Both the position numbers and the translations under genes were made by a program. This document shows, one piece after another, positions 1-7,304 of a DNA stretch of 9,794 nucleotides. The stretch is from Candidatus Nanoarchaeia archaeon. GTDB lineage: Archaea; Nanobdellota; Nanobdellia; Woesearchaeales; CG1-02-33-12. The stretch spans positions 1 through 9,794 of the forward strand of contig JAQTRH010000036.1 of NCBI GenBank assembly GCA_028711925.1, in the 5' to 3' direction. The notes under the pieces are model-generated. The model was not told the origin of the DNA. It worked only from the letters and a program-made list of their open reading frames with translations, and did no database searches. Within the stretch, counting starts at the first letter, position 1. The number at the start of each line of letters is the position of its first letter.

Positions 1-121
1 CTTTTTCCTGGTCTTTTGAGACATCAAACTCCTCAAACGAGATATTTTTTTCCTTGAGAAAATCCTTCAATACATTGCACCACGGGCACATCGGTGTTGA
101 ATATACTTTTATTTCTGCCAT
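1..121 (-). CDS. Glutaredoxin-like thiol-disulfide protein (partial, N-terminal 40 residues)
   Basis: Only the first 40 codons are present; the rest lies beyond the left edge. The translation begins with a short beta strand (MAEIKVYSTP) followed by a CPWC redox motif at residues 12-15, then a helix and a second strand (ISFEEFDVS). This is the beta-alpha-beta start of the glutaredoxin/NrdH-type thioredoxin fold. Such proteins pass electrons through the two cysteines to protein disulfides or peroxidases in the cytoplasm. The start is well supported: the ribosome site AGGAGGT ends four bases upstream and overlaps the stop codon of the rubrerythrin gene, so the two are almost certainly co-transcribed and translationally coupled. 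A role as reductant in a peroxide-defence pair with rubrerythrin is inferred from this linkage. Glutaredoxin versus NrdH-redoxin cannot be settled from the fragment. Confidence 0.85.
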   Translation of the reverse strand, partial: MAEIKVYSTPMCPWCNVLKDFLKEKNISFEEFDVSKDQEK

Positions 122-125
122 TTTT

Positions 126-132
126 ACCTCCT
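126..132 (-). promoter_or_regulatory. Shine-Dalgarno site of the glutaredoxin-like gene, overlapping the rubrerythrin stop
   Basis: On the minus strand the junction reads TAAGGAGGTAAAAATG. The TAA is the rubrerythrin stop, AGGAGGT is a near-perfect anti-16S match, and the ATG starts the next gene. The stop shares a base with the ribosome site, which suggests re-initiation by terminating ribosomes. Confidence 0.8.
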
Positions 133-677
133 TATTCACAGCAATCGCATCCTTCTTCAAAGCACATGCATTCCGGCTCATAGTATTCAAGAGGATGCTT
201 GCATGATGGACATTCTTTTGGCGGTTCTGTTCCCTCATGAATATATCCGCACTTAGAGCATTTCCACCTTATTGGCTTTTCTCTTTTGTAAACAGTTCCA
301 TTTTCAACCATTTCCAAGAGCTTTTTGTATCTCTTCTCGTGGTTTTCCTCTACTTCAGCAATTTCTGTGAAAAGTTTTGCAGCCTCTTCATTTCCTTCTT
401 CCTCTGCCTCTTTTTTCATTCTTGGATACATCTTTGTGTGCTCAAAATTCTCTCCCTCAATTGCTGCCTTTAAATTTGCTTTTGTATCGCCTATTCCATT
501 TAAAAGCTTGAACTCGTCTTTTGCATGCTGGGACTCATTGATTGCAGTTTCCTCAAATATTTTTGCAATATAATGATAACCCTGTTTTCTTGCAACCTTT
601 GCAAAATAATCATATTTGTTTCTTGCCTGGCTCTCCCCAGAAAAAGCCTCTTTTAGATTTTCTTGTGTTTTGCTCAT
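132..677 (-). CDS. Rubrerythrin with cysteine-rich C-terminal tail
   Basis: A 181-residue rubrerythrin, a cytoplasmic non-haem di-iron peroxidase that reduces hydrogen peroxide in anaerobes. The N-terminal ferritin-like four-helix domain (about 1-125) shows the expected ligands: E15 (GES), E48 and H51 (ExxH), E76 and E79, E110 and H113 (ExxH). The C-terminal rubredoxin-like domain (137-165) has two CxxC knuckles, C140/C143 and C156/C159, that would bind one FeS4 iron. The protein does not end as usual after the rubredoxin fold: it continues into an acidic tail with five extra cysteines (170, 172, 177, 179, 180). The start is fixed by GGGGGTTGAT just upstream and a TATA box at about 720-730. 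The gene heads a two-gene operon with the glutaredoxin-like protein downstream, a plausible electron partner (inference). The family call is firm; the tail's role is unknown. Confidence 0.96.
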   Translation of the reverse strand: MSKTQENLKEAFSGESQARNKYDYFAKVARKQGYHYIAKIFEETAINESQHAKDEFKLLNGIGDTKANLKAAIEGENFEHTKMYPRMKKEAEEEGNEEAAKLFTEIAEVEENHEKRYKKLLEMVENGTVYKREKPIRWKCSKCGYIHEGTEPPKECPSCKHPLEYYEPECMCFEEGCDCCE

Positions 678-680
678 ATT

Positions 681-730
681 ATCAACCCCCTAGAAGTTTA
701 AAAAAAGTAATTCTTAATCATATTTAAACC
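681..730 (-). promoter_or_regulatory. Promoter and ribosome site of the rubrerythrin operon
   Basis: On the minus strand GGTTTAAATAT (720-730) is a good archaeal TATA box. A transcript starting about 25 bases downstream (near 699) would have a 20-base leader. That leader contains GGGGGTTGAT (681-690), complementary to the 16S 3' end and ending three bases before the ATG. No clear BRE purine run or regulator palindrome was seen. Confidence 0.65.
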
Positions 731-799
731 TATTGAAAAAAAGAAAAATCATAAAAACAGATAAATTTACCACTTATATGTAACAACAAAATAGAAAGA

Positions 800-844
800 T
801 TTATATATTAGTTTTACTTATAGTGTTAGTATACAATGGAGGTG
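800..844 (+). promoter_or_regulatory. Promoter and ribosome site of the 291-residue unknown gene
   Basis: TTTATATA at 800-807, preceded by AGAAAGA (a plausible BRE), is a strong archaeal TATA box. It predicts transcription from about 830. GGAGGTG at 838-844 lies eight bases before the ATG at 853. An in-frame GTG at 823 would lie upstream of the predicted transcript start and lacks a ribosome site, so 853 is the chosen start. Confidence 0.7.
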
Positions 845-852
845 TTAATAAT

Positions 853-1728
853 ATGGAAAAGGCAACGCAATATAAAAAATTAAATGAAATAAAGGATAAA
901 CACGAGTATTTCGTTGATGTAAGCGGAAAGCTTGATGGATTTACTTTAGATAATTTTAATTATGATGTGGGAATCGGAAAAGAGGAAAATATTGGATTAT
1001 ACAACACAATTAATGGGGTTATTTCTTTCGTTGATAAAGATAGGCATGTTTATGCTGGTTTTAAGACAAAAGAATCAGAGGAAGCACTTAAAAATGCAGG
1101 GTTTGTAAAAGGAGATATAAATATGCCTTTTTCAAATGACGGTGGCTTAAAGCTTGAAAAATTGATAATGGGGTTGAATCATGATAGTGAAGCAGAATCC
1201 ACTGAATCATCATCCAGCGCTTATGAAATAACAGACAATAATTCAATAAAAGATTGTGAGAAAAACCTGCAAATCCACTACTTAGAGAAAGGCAAGGCAA
1301 AAAAAACTAATCTAAATGAATACACGAATCTTTATGATATACTGGAAAAACAAAAAGAAGGGCAGATAAGCCATATCAGACTTGATGCCAAAAATCAGGG
1401 AATAGTTGAAAAGTTAGTAGAAAAATACTTAGATCTGGCATTTAACGAAATACCAAGCAATATACACCATAATTACAGGGTAAACTGCTTTAAAAAAGCC
1501 CTTGCAGGAATGTATCTTACAGGATTGACTGATGATAAAGGCGTTGTAGAAAAGATTGACAACGGACTAAACCCTTCATACCATTTAATAAACAATAACA
1601 TGACTATTGCAGGTGATCTATCAAAGGAATTAGATAATTTTTACAATGATTTTGGATTCGGGGGCAACAAAGAAAATTTCCCTGAAAGGATTAAAAACAG
1701 CAAAAAAGGTTTAGAGAAATTAGTTTAA
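853..1728 (+). CDS. Unrecognised 291-residue soluble protein
   Basis: I do not recognise a family. The protein appears cytoplasmic: there is no signal peptide and no membrane segment. Residues 1-90 are mixed alpha/beta with glycine-bearing turns (DVSGKLDGF, DVGIGKEENIG, INGVISFVDKDRHVYAGF), which looks like a small beta-rich domain. A serine/glutamate-rich linker (about residues 104-120, SEAESTESSSS) separates it from a mainly helical second half carrying a run of aromatic and basic residues (IHHNYRVNCFKKALAGMYLTGL) and a glycine-rich stretch near the end. It has its own promoter and a U-rich terminator, so it is a monocistronic unit between the divergent rubrerythrin operon and glutamyl-tRNA synthetase. 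Base composition matches its neighbours, with no sign of recent transfer. It is confidently a gene because of length, promoter and ribosome site; its function is unknown. Confidence 0.85.
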   Translation: MEKATQYKKLNEIKDKHEYFVDVSGKLDGFTLDNFNYDVGIGKEENIGLYNTINGVISFVDKDRHVYAGFKTKESEEALKNAGFVKGDINMPFSNDGGLKLEKLIMGLNHDSEAESTESSSSAYEITDNNSIKDCEKNLQIHYLEKGKAKKTNLNEYTNLYDILEKQKEGQISHIRLDAKNQGIVEKLVEKYLDLAFNEIPSNIHHNYRVNCFKKALAGMYLTGLTDDKGVVEKIDNGLNPSYHLINNNMTIAGDLSKELDNFYNDFGFGGNKENFPERIKNSKKGLEKLV

Positions 1729-1731
1729 TAA

Positions 1732-1745
1732 TTTTTTATTTTTTT
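1732..1745 (+). terminator. U-rich archaeal terminator after the 291-residue gene
   Basis: Two T runs, T6 at 1732-1737 and T7 at 1739-1745, begin four bases after the TAA stop. Archaeal RNA polymerase terminates on such U tracts without a hairpin. The next promoter follows within 12 bases. Confidence 0.6.
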
Positions 1746-1756
1746 AACACAAAAAC

Positions 1757-1764
1757 TTTATATA
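1757..1764 (+). promoter_or_regulatory. TATA box of glutamyl-tRNA synthetase (leaderless transcript predicted)
   Basis: TTTATATA at 1757-1764 is centred 26 bases before the A of the ATG at 1787. Transcription would therefore begin at or within a base or two of the start codon. No Shine-Dalgarno sequence is present (the preceding bases are TTTCTTTTAGAGA), consistent with a leaderless mRNA. Confidence 0.65.
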
Positions 1765-1786
1765 TTGGGCCTATTTCTTTTAGAGA

Positions 1787-3475
1787 ATGGAAATAAAGGA
1801 AACCATATTAAAATACGCGCTTCAAAATGCTGTAAAGTTCAACGGAAAGGCCAATCCTGGAACGATTATAGGCAAGCTTTTAATGGAAGATGAAGGCCTT
1901 AAAAGCAAAATAAAAGAGCTCAGCAAGGATATTCAAACTACTGTAAAAGAAGTTAATAAGCTTTCACTCGAAGAGCAAAAGGAAAAATTAAAAAAAATTG
2001 CTCCTGAGATGCTTGAGAAAAAGAAAGCTGAAAAGAGAGAGCTTCCAGAATTAAAAAATGCTGTCGTGGGCAAGGTTGTGACCAGAATTCCCCCAGAGCC
2101 TTCTAAGTATAATCATATTGGGCATGCATTAAGCTTCTTATTGAATTACCTTTATGCCAAGAAATACAAGGGAAAATCAGTTTTAAGATTTGAAGACACA
2201 AATCCCTTGGCATCAAAGCAGGAGTATGTTGATGCAATGAAAAAAGATGTTCTTGAATACTTAAATATAAAACCCGATAAAGTAGTTTATGTTTCAGATG
2301 ATATGCCAAGGTTCTATGAGCTCGCAGAAGATTTAATAAAAAGGGGAGATGCTTATGTCTGCTTTTGCGAAAGAGATAAAATGAGAGACCTAAGGCATAA
2401 AGGTTTGCCTTGTGAATGCAGAAAAAACTTGCCTGATAAAAACCTTGAAGAATGGAAAAACATGCTAAACAAGAAATACAATGAGGGAGATTGTGTTTTA
2501 AGGCTGAAAATTGATTTAGAATCAGACAATCATGTTATGCGCGACCCTGTTATTTTCAGGTTATGCTATACAGAGCATTACAGGCAGAAAAATAAGTATA
2601 ATGTCTGGCCGATGTATGATTTTGAAAACGCGGTTGAGGAAGAGTTTTGTGGTGTTACACATATTTTAAGAAGCTCTGAGTTTGGAAAGATGAGAGTTGA
2701 GCTTCAGGATTATATAAAAGATTTATTTGAATTTAAAAGGCAGGAAGTTATACAATATGGAAGATTTAATGTTGTTGGGGCAATAACACAGGGCAGGGAG
2801 ATAAGGGAATTAATCTCAGAAAAAAAAGTCATAGGATGGGATGACCCAAGACTGGTAACTTTAAGGGCATTAAAAAGAAGGGGAATAAAGCCTGAGATGT
2901 TCTATGAGCTTGCATTAAAAGTAGGATTGTCAAAGACACCAACAAATATTGACTGGAGTGTTATCTCATCAATAAACAGGAAGATTGTTGATGCAAGCGT
3001 AAACAGGTATTTTTTTATAGAAAACCCAGAGGAAATAACAATAAAAAATTCCCCTGAAAAGCAAATAAAGATAAAGCTTCATCCAGAGCATGAGGAAAGG
3101 AGAACAAGAAACTTAAAGATAAATGAAAATTTTTACATATCAAAAGATGATTTAAAGGATTTAAAACAGGGCAAACTTTATAGGCTAATGCATGCATTTA
3201 ATTTCAAAAAACAGAAAGAAGGATTTGTTTTTGATTCAGAAGAGCTTGAGAAATACAAACAGCATGGAGAAAAGATAATGCACTGGCTGCCAAAAGATGA
3301 AAATCTTGTTGATATTGAAGTTTTAATGCCTGATGCTAAAATTATAAAAGGGGTTGCAGAGCCTTCTGTAAAAAATATAAAAATTGATGAAGTTGTTCAG
3401 TTCGAGCGTTTTGGATTCTGCAAACTGGATGAAATAAAGAAAGATAAGCTTATTTTTTGGTATACGCATGATTAG
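1787..3475 (+). CDS. gltX: Glutamyl-tRNA synthetase, archaeal type
   Basis: A class Ib aminoacyl-tRNA synthetase that charges tRNA-Glu with glutamate using ATP. At 562 residues it matches the archaeal/eukaryotic GluRS-GlnRS subgroup. An N-terminal helical extension (1-90) precedes the Rossmann catalytic domain with an intact HIGH motif at 110-113. A CxC...CxC pair (192, 194, 209, 211) suits the zinc site known in archaeal GluRS. Other landmarks are RDPVIFR (252-258), VWPMYDFENAVEE (273-285), GVTHILRSSEFG (289-300) and WDDPR (351-355). From about residue 400 on come the beta-barrel anticodon-binding domains. The loop where KMSKS (usually STSK or SKRK in this subgroup) should lie reads GAITQGREIREL (331-342), so the motif is degenerate. 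If the organism lacks a glutaminyl-tRNA synthetase, the enzyme could also mischarge tRNA-Gln for GatDE; this window cannot tell. A GlnRS identity is less likely, but the families are close. Confidence 0.95.
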   Translation: MEIKETILKYALQNAVKFNGKANPGTIIGKLLMEDEGLKSKIKELSKDIQTTVKEVNKLSLEEQKEKLKKIAPEMLEKKKAEKRELPELKNAVVGKVVTRIPPEPSKYNHIGHALSFLLNYLYAKKYKGKSVLRFEDTNPLASKQEYVDAMKKDVLEYLNIKPDKVVYVSDDMPRFYELAEDLIKRGDAYVCFCERDKMRDLRHKGLPCECRKNLPDKNLEEWKNMLNKKYNEGDCVLRLKIDLESDNHVMRDPVIFRLCYTEHYRQKNKYNVWPMYDFENAVEEEFCGVTHILRSSEFGKMRVELQDYIKDLFEFKRQEVIQYGRFNVVGAITQGREIRELISEKKVIGWDDPRLVTLRALKRRGIKPEMFYELALKVGLSKTPTNIDWSVISSINRKIVDASVNRYFFIENPEEITIKNSPEKQIKIKLHPEHEERRTRNLKINENFYISKDDLKDLKQGKLYRLMHAFNFKKQKEGFVFDSEELEKYKQHGEKIMHWLPKDENLVDIEVLMPDAKIIKGVAEPSVKNIKIDEVVQFERFGFCKLDEIKKDKLIFWYTHD

Positions 3476-3480
3476 AAAGA

Positions 3481-3517
3481 TTTATAAAAACTTTAAAGTT
3501 CTTTTTATCGGGGTGAT
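3481..3517 (+). promoter_or_regulatory. Promoter and ribosome site of the histone-fold gene
   Basis: TTTATAAA at 3481-3488 starts six bases after the gltX stop codon. It predicts a transcript start near 3510, right at GGGGTGAT (3510-3517), which ends five bases before the ATG. The gene therefore has its own compact promoter and need not depend on read-through from gltX. Confidence 0.65.
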
Positions 3518-3522
3518 AAAAT

Positions 3523-3705
3523 ATGTCTGATATGATAATTGTAAAAGCAAAAATAAAAGAGTTTGCAAAGTGCGATGATAAAAAATTAAATGTTTCCGGC
3601 GAGTTTGCAGAACAGCTGGACAAAAAGGTTAAATGCCTTATTCAGGATGCATGCAGAAGGGCAAAAGAGAACAACAGAAATACAGTAATGAAAAAAGACC
3701 TTTAA
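3523..3705 (+). CDS. Minimal histone-fold DNA-binding protein with truncated third helix
   Basis: A 60-residue protein aligning with the histone fold. A first strand and helix (IIVKAKIKEFAK, 5-16) is followed by a loop. A long central helix (about 25-50, SGEFAEQLDKKVKC then LIQDACRRAKEN) leads to the second-loop signature RNTVMKKDL (52-60), corresponding to the R-K-T-V...D of archaeal histones. The chain stops right after this, so helix 3 of HMf-type histones is essentially missing. The opening (VxxSKVK-like) and short end resemble the short-helix-3 groups, namely Bd0055-like bacterial histones and archaeal face-to-face histones, more than nucleosomal HMfA/B. That comparison is from memory of those sequences. 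A role in chromosome organisation is inferred. Three cysteines (17, 38, 44) are unusual for a histone. The start is set by a strong ribosome site. Its stop codon overlaps that of the convergent neighbour. Confidence 0.85.
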   Translation: MSDMIIVKAKIKEFAKCDDKKLNVSGEFAEQLDKKVKCLIQDACRRAKENNRNTVMKKDL

Positions 3706-3965
3706 GCAATCTCTTCTAACTTGTTTTTTATTAAGTTAAGGTGTATTTTTAAATTATCAAGCCTTACATCATCCTTGTTTTCTTTTTTTAATCTTACATA
3801 GGTTGATTCAAGCAGATCTATTTTCTGCTTTATCATGCTTATTCTTCTGGTTTTCAGCTGTTCCTGGCTGTTTTTATCACTTTTTATCTTAAATCCTGAC
3901 ATCAGAAGAAGCTTTGTCACATTTTTTATTGCATTTAAATTAAAATCAGGATTTTGATTTTCCAT
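3702..3965 (-). CDS. Small helical protein of unknown function (87 residues)
   Basis: No recognised family. It is a lysine/leucine-rich, almost wholly helical protein without membrane segments. Residues 10-24 form a short amphipathic helix (LNAIKNVTKLLLMSG). Residues 36-60 and 66-86 are heptad-like (ISMIKQKIDLLESTYVRLKK and LDNLKIHLNLIKNKLEE), suggesting a helical hairpin or short coiled coil. The ATG is three bases after the stop of the upstream coiled-coil gene. There is no convincing ribosome site, so translation is probably coupled and the two likely form an operon. A partnership between the two helical proteins is a reasonable inference but nothing here proves it. Its stop overlaps the stop of the histone gene on the other strand. 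Confidence 0.75.
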   Translation of the reverse strand: MENQNPDFNLNAIKNVTKLLLMSGFKIKSDKNSQEQLKTRRISMIKQKIDLLESTYVRLKKENKDDVRLDNLKIHLNLIKNKLEEIA

Positions 3966-3968
3966 TTT

Positions 3969-4850
3969 TTATTGCTCAACTTCTTCTGTAGTAGTCTGGG
4001 TAAATTCAAAATCATCGCCTGTTTCAGGAACAGACGGCAGCCCTGAACCTCTCATTATATTTAATGAAGGCTCTGGTGTCATTCTTGGCTCTATAGGCAG
4101 CGGAGTGTTTGAAGTTGTCTTTTTATTCATTCTGAGTATCCTGTACTTGCGGTCTGATTTTTGCTCGTTAGAGATTTTTGGAAGGTATTCCCTAAGCATC
4201 TCTGTTATTGCGAGTATTCCTTTTGCAATTACCTTGTTTTGCTCAGCAATGGGCCCGAAATCAATAACACTTTGTTGAGCCTGCCTTCCATAAATTTCGT
4301 TTTCATCAACAATCTCTTTTGCAGTTGTGAAAAGCTCAACAAGCTTGCCAATTGATTCAGAAAGATTATCCATTGATTCCCTGAGTTCCCTGTTTTGGAT
4401 GGTTTTTACCTTGATTGTCTTTGTTTTTGTGAGCTCTTTTTTCAGGTCTTTTATTTCACTGGTAAGATTAATTAGTTCTTCTTTGTTGCCAATAAGCTCT
4501 TTTATTCCCTTTTCATAAAAAGCTTTTTCCTGTATATCTGTTTTTTTTGCAGATTTGCTTTTCAGATTTGTTATCTCTCTTCTTAGCTTGGTTAATGTTT
4601 TTTTGTTGCCTGATATTTCCTTTATTTTTTTTTCGTAGTCGCTTTTTGTTTTTTTTGCAAGCTGCTTTTTCAGGATTTTTATTTCGTTTTTCAGGTTGGT
4701 TAACTCTTTTTTGCTTTGCACTGGCGGTTTATTTTTTCTGTTTTGACTGAAATTTTTTGCTTTTGTAAGCTTTTTTTTCATATCTTTGATTTCATCCTTT
4801 ACATCGCTTAATTCCTTTTTAGAAACAGATACATGAGTTTTTTTAGCCAT
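3969..4850 (-). CDS. Coiled-coil protein with four tandem N-terminal repeats (293 residues)
   Basis: I cannot assign a family. Residues 1-153 are lysine-rich coiled coil made of four degenerate copies of a unit of 36-40 residues, whose core is KKEL..LK.EI..LKK.L.K (starting near residues 11, 47, 83 and 123). Residues 155-225 form a different, more conserved-looking helical domain (SMDNLSESIGKLVELFTTA, then a region ending IAEQNKVIAKGILAITEMLREYL). Residues 240-293 are proline-, threonine- and acid-rich and probably disordered, with an acidic end (EEVEQ). There is no signal peptide or transmembrane helix, so it is cytoplasmic. The start is supported by GGTGGT seven bases upstream and by a TATA box at 4894-4901. 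It leads an operon with the 87-residue helical gene. A structural or scaffold role, perhaps chromosome- or cytoskeleton-linked, is possible but only a guess. Confidence 0.85.
   Translation of the reverse strand: MAKKTHVSVSKKELSDVKDEIKDMKKKLTKAKNFSQNRKNKPPVQSKKELTNLKNEIKILKKQLAKKTKSDYEKKIKEISGNKKTLTKLRREITNLKSKSAKKTDIQEKAFYEKGIKELIGNKEELINLTSEIKDLKKELTKTKTIKVKTIQNRELRESMDNLSESIGKLVELFTTAKEIVDENEIYGRQAQQSVIDFGPIAEQNKVIAKGILAITEMLREYLPKISNEQKSDRKYRILRMNKKTTSNTPLPIEPRMTPEPSLNIMRGSGLPSVPETGDDFEFTQTTTEEVEQ
4416..4823 (-). repeat. Four tandem protein repeats inside the coiled-coil gene
   Basis: The stretch encoding residues 10-145 of the coiled-coil protein contains four related segments: SKKELSDVKDEIKDMKKKLT, SKKELTNLKNEIKILKKQLA, GNKKTLTKLRREITNLKSK and GNKEELINLTSEIKDLKKEL. 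The first three are 36 residues apart and the last 40. They look like duplications of one unit, with longer linkers between the later copies. Confidence 0.8.
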
Positions 4851-4856
4851 TATACT

Positions 4857-4901
4857 ACCACCGCTTTCATTGATTGTTTTAGATACAGCTTAGTTTATAA
4901 A
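4857..4901 (-). promoter_or_regulatory. Promoter and ribosome site of the coiled-coil operon
   Basis: TTTATAAA (4894-4901) reads as a TATA box on the minus strand. It predicts transcription from about 4872 and a leader of about 22 bases containing GGTGGT (4857-4862). The box lies only some 20 bases beyond the thermosome terminator, so the operon probably has its own promoter. Confidence 0.6.
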
Positions 4902-4919
4902 TATTTCGCTTTAAATAAG

Positions 4920-4927
4920 AAAAAAAA
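4920..4927 (-). terminator. U-tract terminator of the thermosome gene
   Basis: Directly after the TAA stop the minus strand reads T8. This fits hairpin-free archaeal termination and separates the thermosome transcript from the coiled-coil operon downstream. Confidence 0.55.
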
Positions 4928-6565
<1,638 letters not shown>

Positions 6566-6572
6566 GTTTATT

Positions 6573-6628
6573 ACCCCCTTATTTTTTATTGAAATAATAG
6601 AAAAAGTAAACAACCAGTTCTATATAAA
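6573..6628 (-). promoter_or_regulatory. Promoter and ribosome site of the thermosome gene
   Basis: On the minus strand TTTATATA (6621-6628), preceded by TTAGG, is a textbook TATA box. It predicts transcription from about 6599 and a leader of about 34 bases with AAGGGGGT (6573-6580) ahead of the ATG. I saw no inverted repeat overlapping the start that would mark a heat-shock repressor site. Confidence 0.7.
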
Positions 6629-6836
6629 CCTAACGGTTTTTAAGGTTCTGCAAATAATGTTTTCAAGTCTATCTGAAGGATTTCCGGCAATAAATTTTTT
6701 AAACATTGCTTGGAATTTTAAAGGTTATGATTTCAGCTCGATTGTTGTTCTTTTATCTTCAATTTTAATTCTGTCCGGTGTCCAATGATATTAATTATTC
6801 TCTAAGAATTTATGCCAGTATAACTTATTGAATTAG

Positions 6837-7304
6837 TCACTTCATTATAGATTCTCTTATTAATAGTATCTGAGATTCGGTTATTTTAGACAGTATATCT
6901 TTTGTTTTAATAAAAAATTCCTTGCAATATCTTTTTGATTGTTCGATTACTAACTGGTTTACAGGTCTGTCCGAATAATATTGAAGGTCTATCCTTGCAG
7001 AAAATGCCTTTTCCATCATATCAATATCTGTTTTATTGTAAAGATTGGAGAGGAATTTTTTCATAAATTCTATTGAGCATAAATGAATCTCGCATTTGAT
7101 TCCTATTTTAAGCATTAAAGAGTAAAGTGAATAATAGAAAATATAATAAGAGGTTGTTGCTGTCCAGATATTGCTTTTTTGAACATTATTTAATATACCT
7201 ATTGATTCCTCTGCCATCTTGATGTAAGAACTGGACATATTATCATTTGGCTCAACCAATTTTATACCATTCTTTTGTTTCATGCACCATTTAATTGAAA
7301 CCAT
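6837..7304 (-). CDS. HEPN-domain protein of an MNT/HEPN toxin-antitoxin pair
   Basis: A 155-residue all-helical HEPN protein, the expected toxin partner of the upstream MNT nucleotidyltransferase. The diagnostic stretch is WTATTSYYIFYYSLYSLMLK (47-66) followed by IGIKCEIHLCSIEFMKKF (67-84), then AFSARIDLQYYSDRPV (100-115), typical of archaeal HEPN proteins paired with winged-helix MNT genes. HEPN RNases use an Rx4-6H motif. Here R104 is followed by Q and two tyrosines (Y109, Y110) where histidine is expected, so catalysis by the usual residue is doubtful. The start at 7304 has GGAG nine bases upstream; a longer frame to 7340 has no ribosome site. The gene overlaps the MNT gene by 14 bases, so the two are coupled. 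In characterised systems the MNT partner AMPylates a tyrosine near the motif, which the YY pair could match (inference). Confidence 0.85.
   Translation of the reverse strand: MVSIKWCMKQKNGIKLVEPNDNMSSSYIKMAEESIGILNNVQKSNIWTATTSYYIFYYSLYSLMLKIGIKCEIHLCSIEFMKKFLSNLYNKTDIDMMEKAFSARIDLQYYSDRPVNQLVIEQSKRYCKEFFIKTKDILSKITESQILLIRESIMK

Noticed and set aside
2927..2941. LSKTP (residues 381-385) of glutamyl-tRNA synthetase as the KMSKS motif
   Set aside because: It lies after WDDPR. In GlnRS and archaeal GluRS the KMSKS loop precedes GWDDPR, and this segment aligns with the later VTKQDN region of GlnRS.
6658..6788. A possible 43-residue plus-strand gene (MFSSLSEGFPAINF..., hydrophobic end) just upstream of the thermosome promoter
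   Set aside because: The near-palindromic TATA at 6620-6628 could serve it, but there is no ribosome site, the length is within chance for this composition, and I recognise no family. Kept out of the feature list.
6833..6841. A GTAGTCACC-like sequence (TTAGTCACT) at the stop codon of the HEPN gene
   Set aside because: Only seven of nine positions match and there is no inverted partner, so it is not counted with the fic repeat family.
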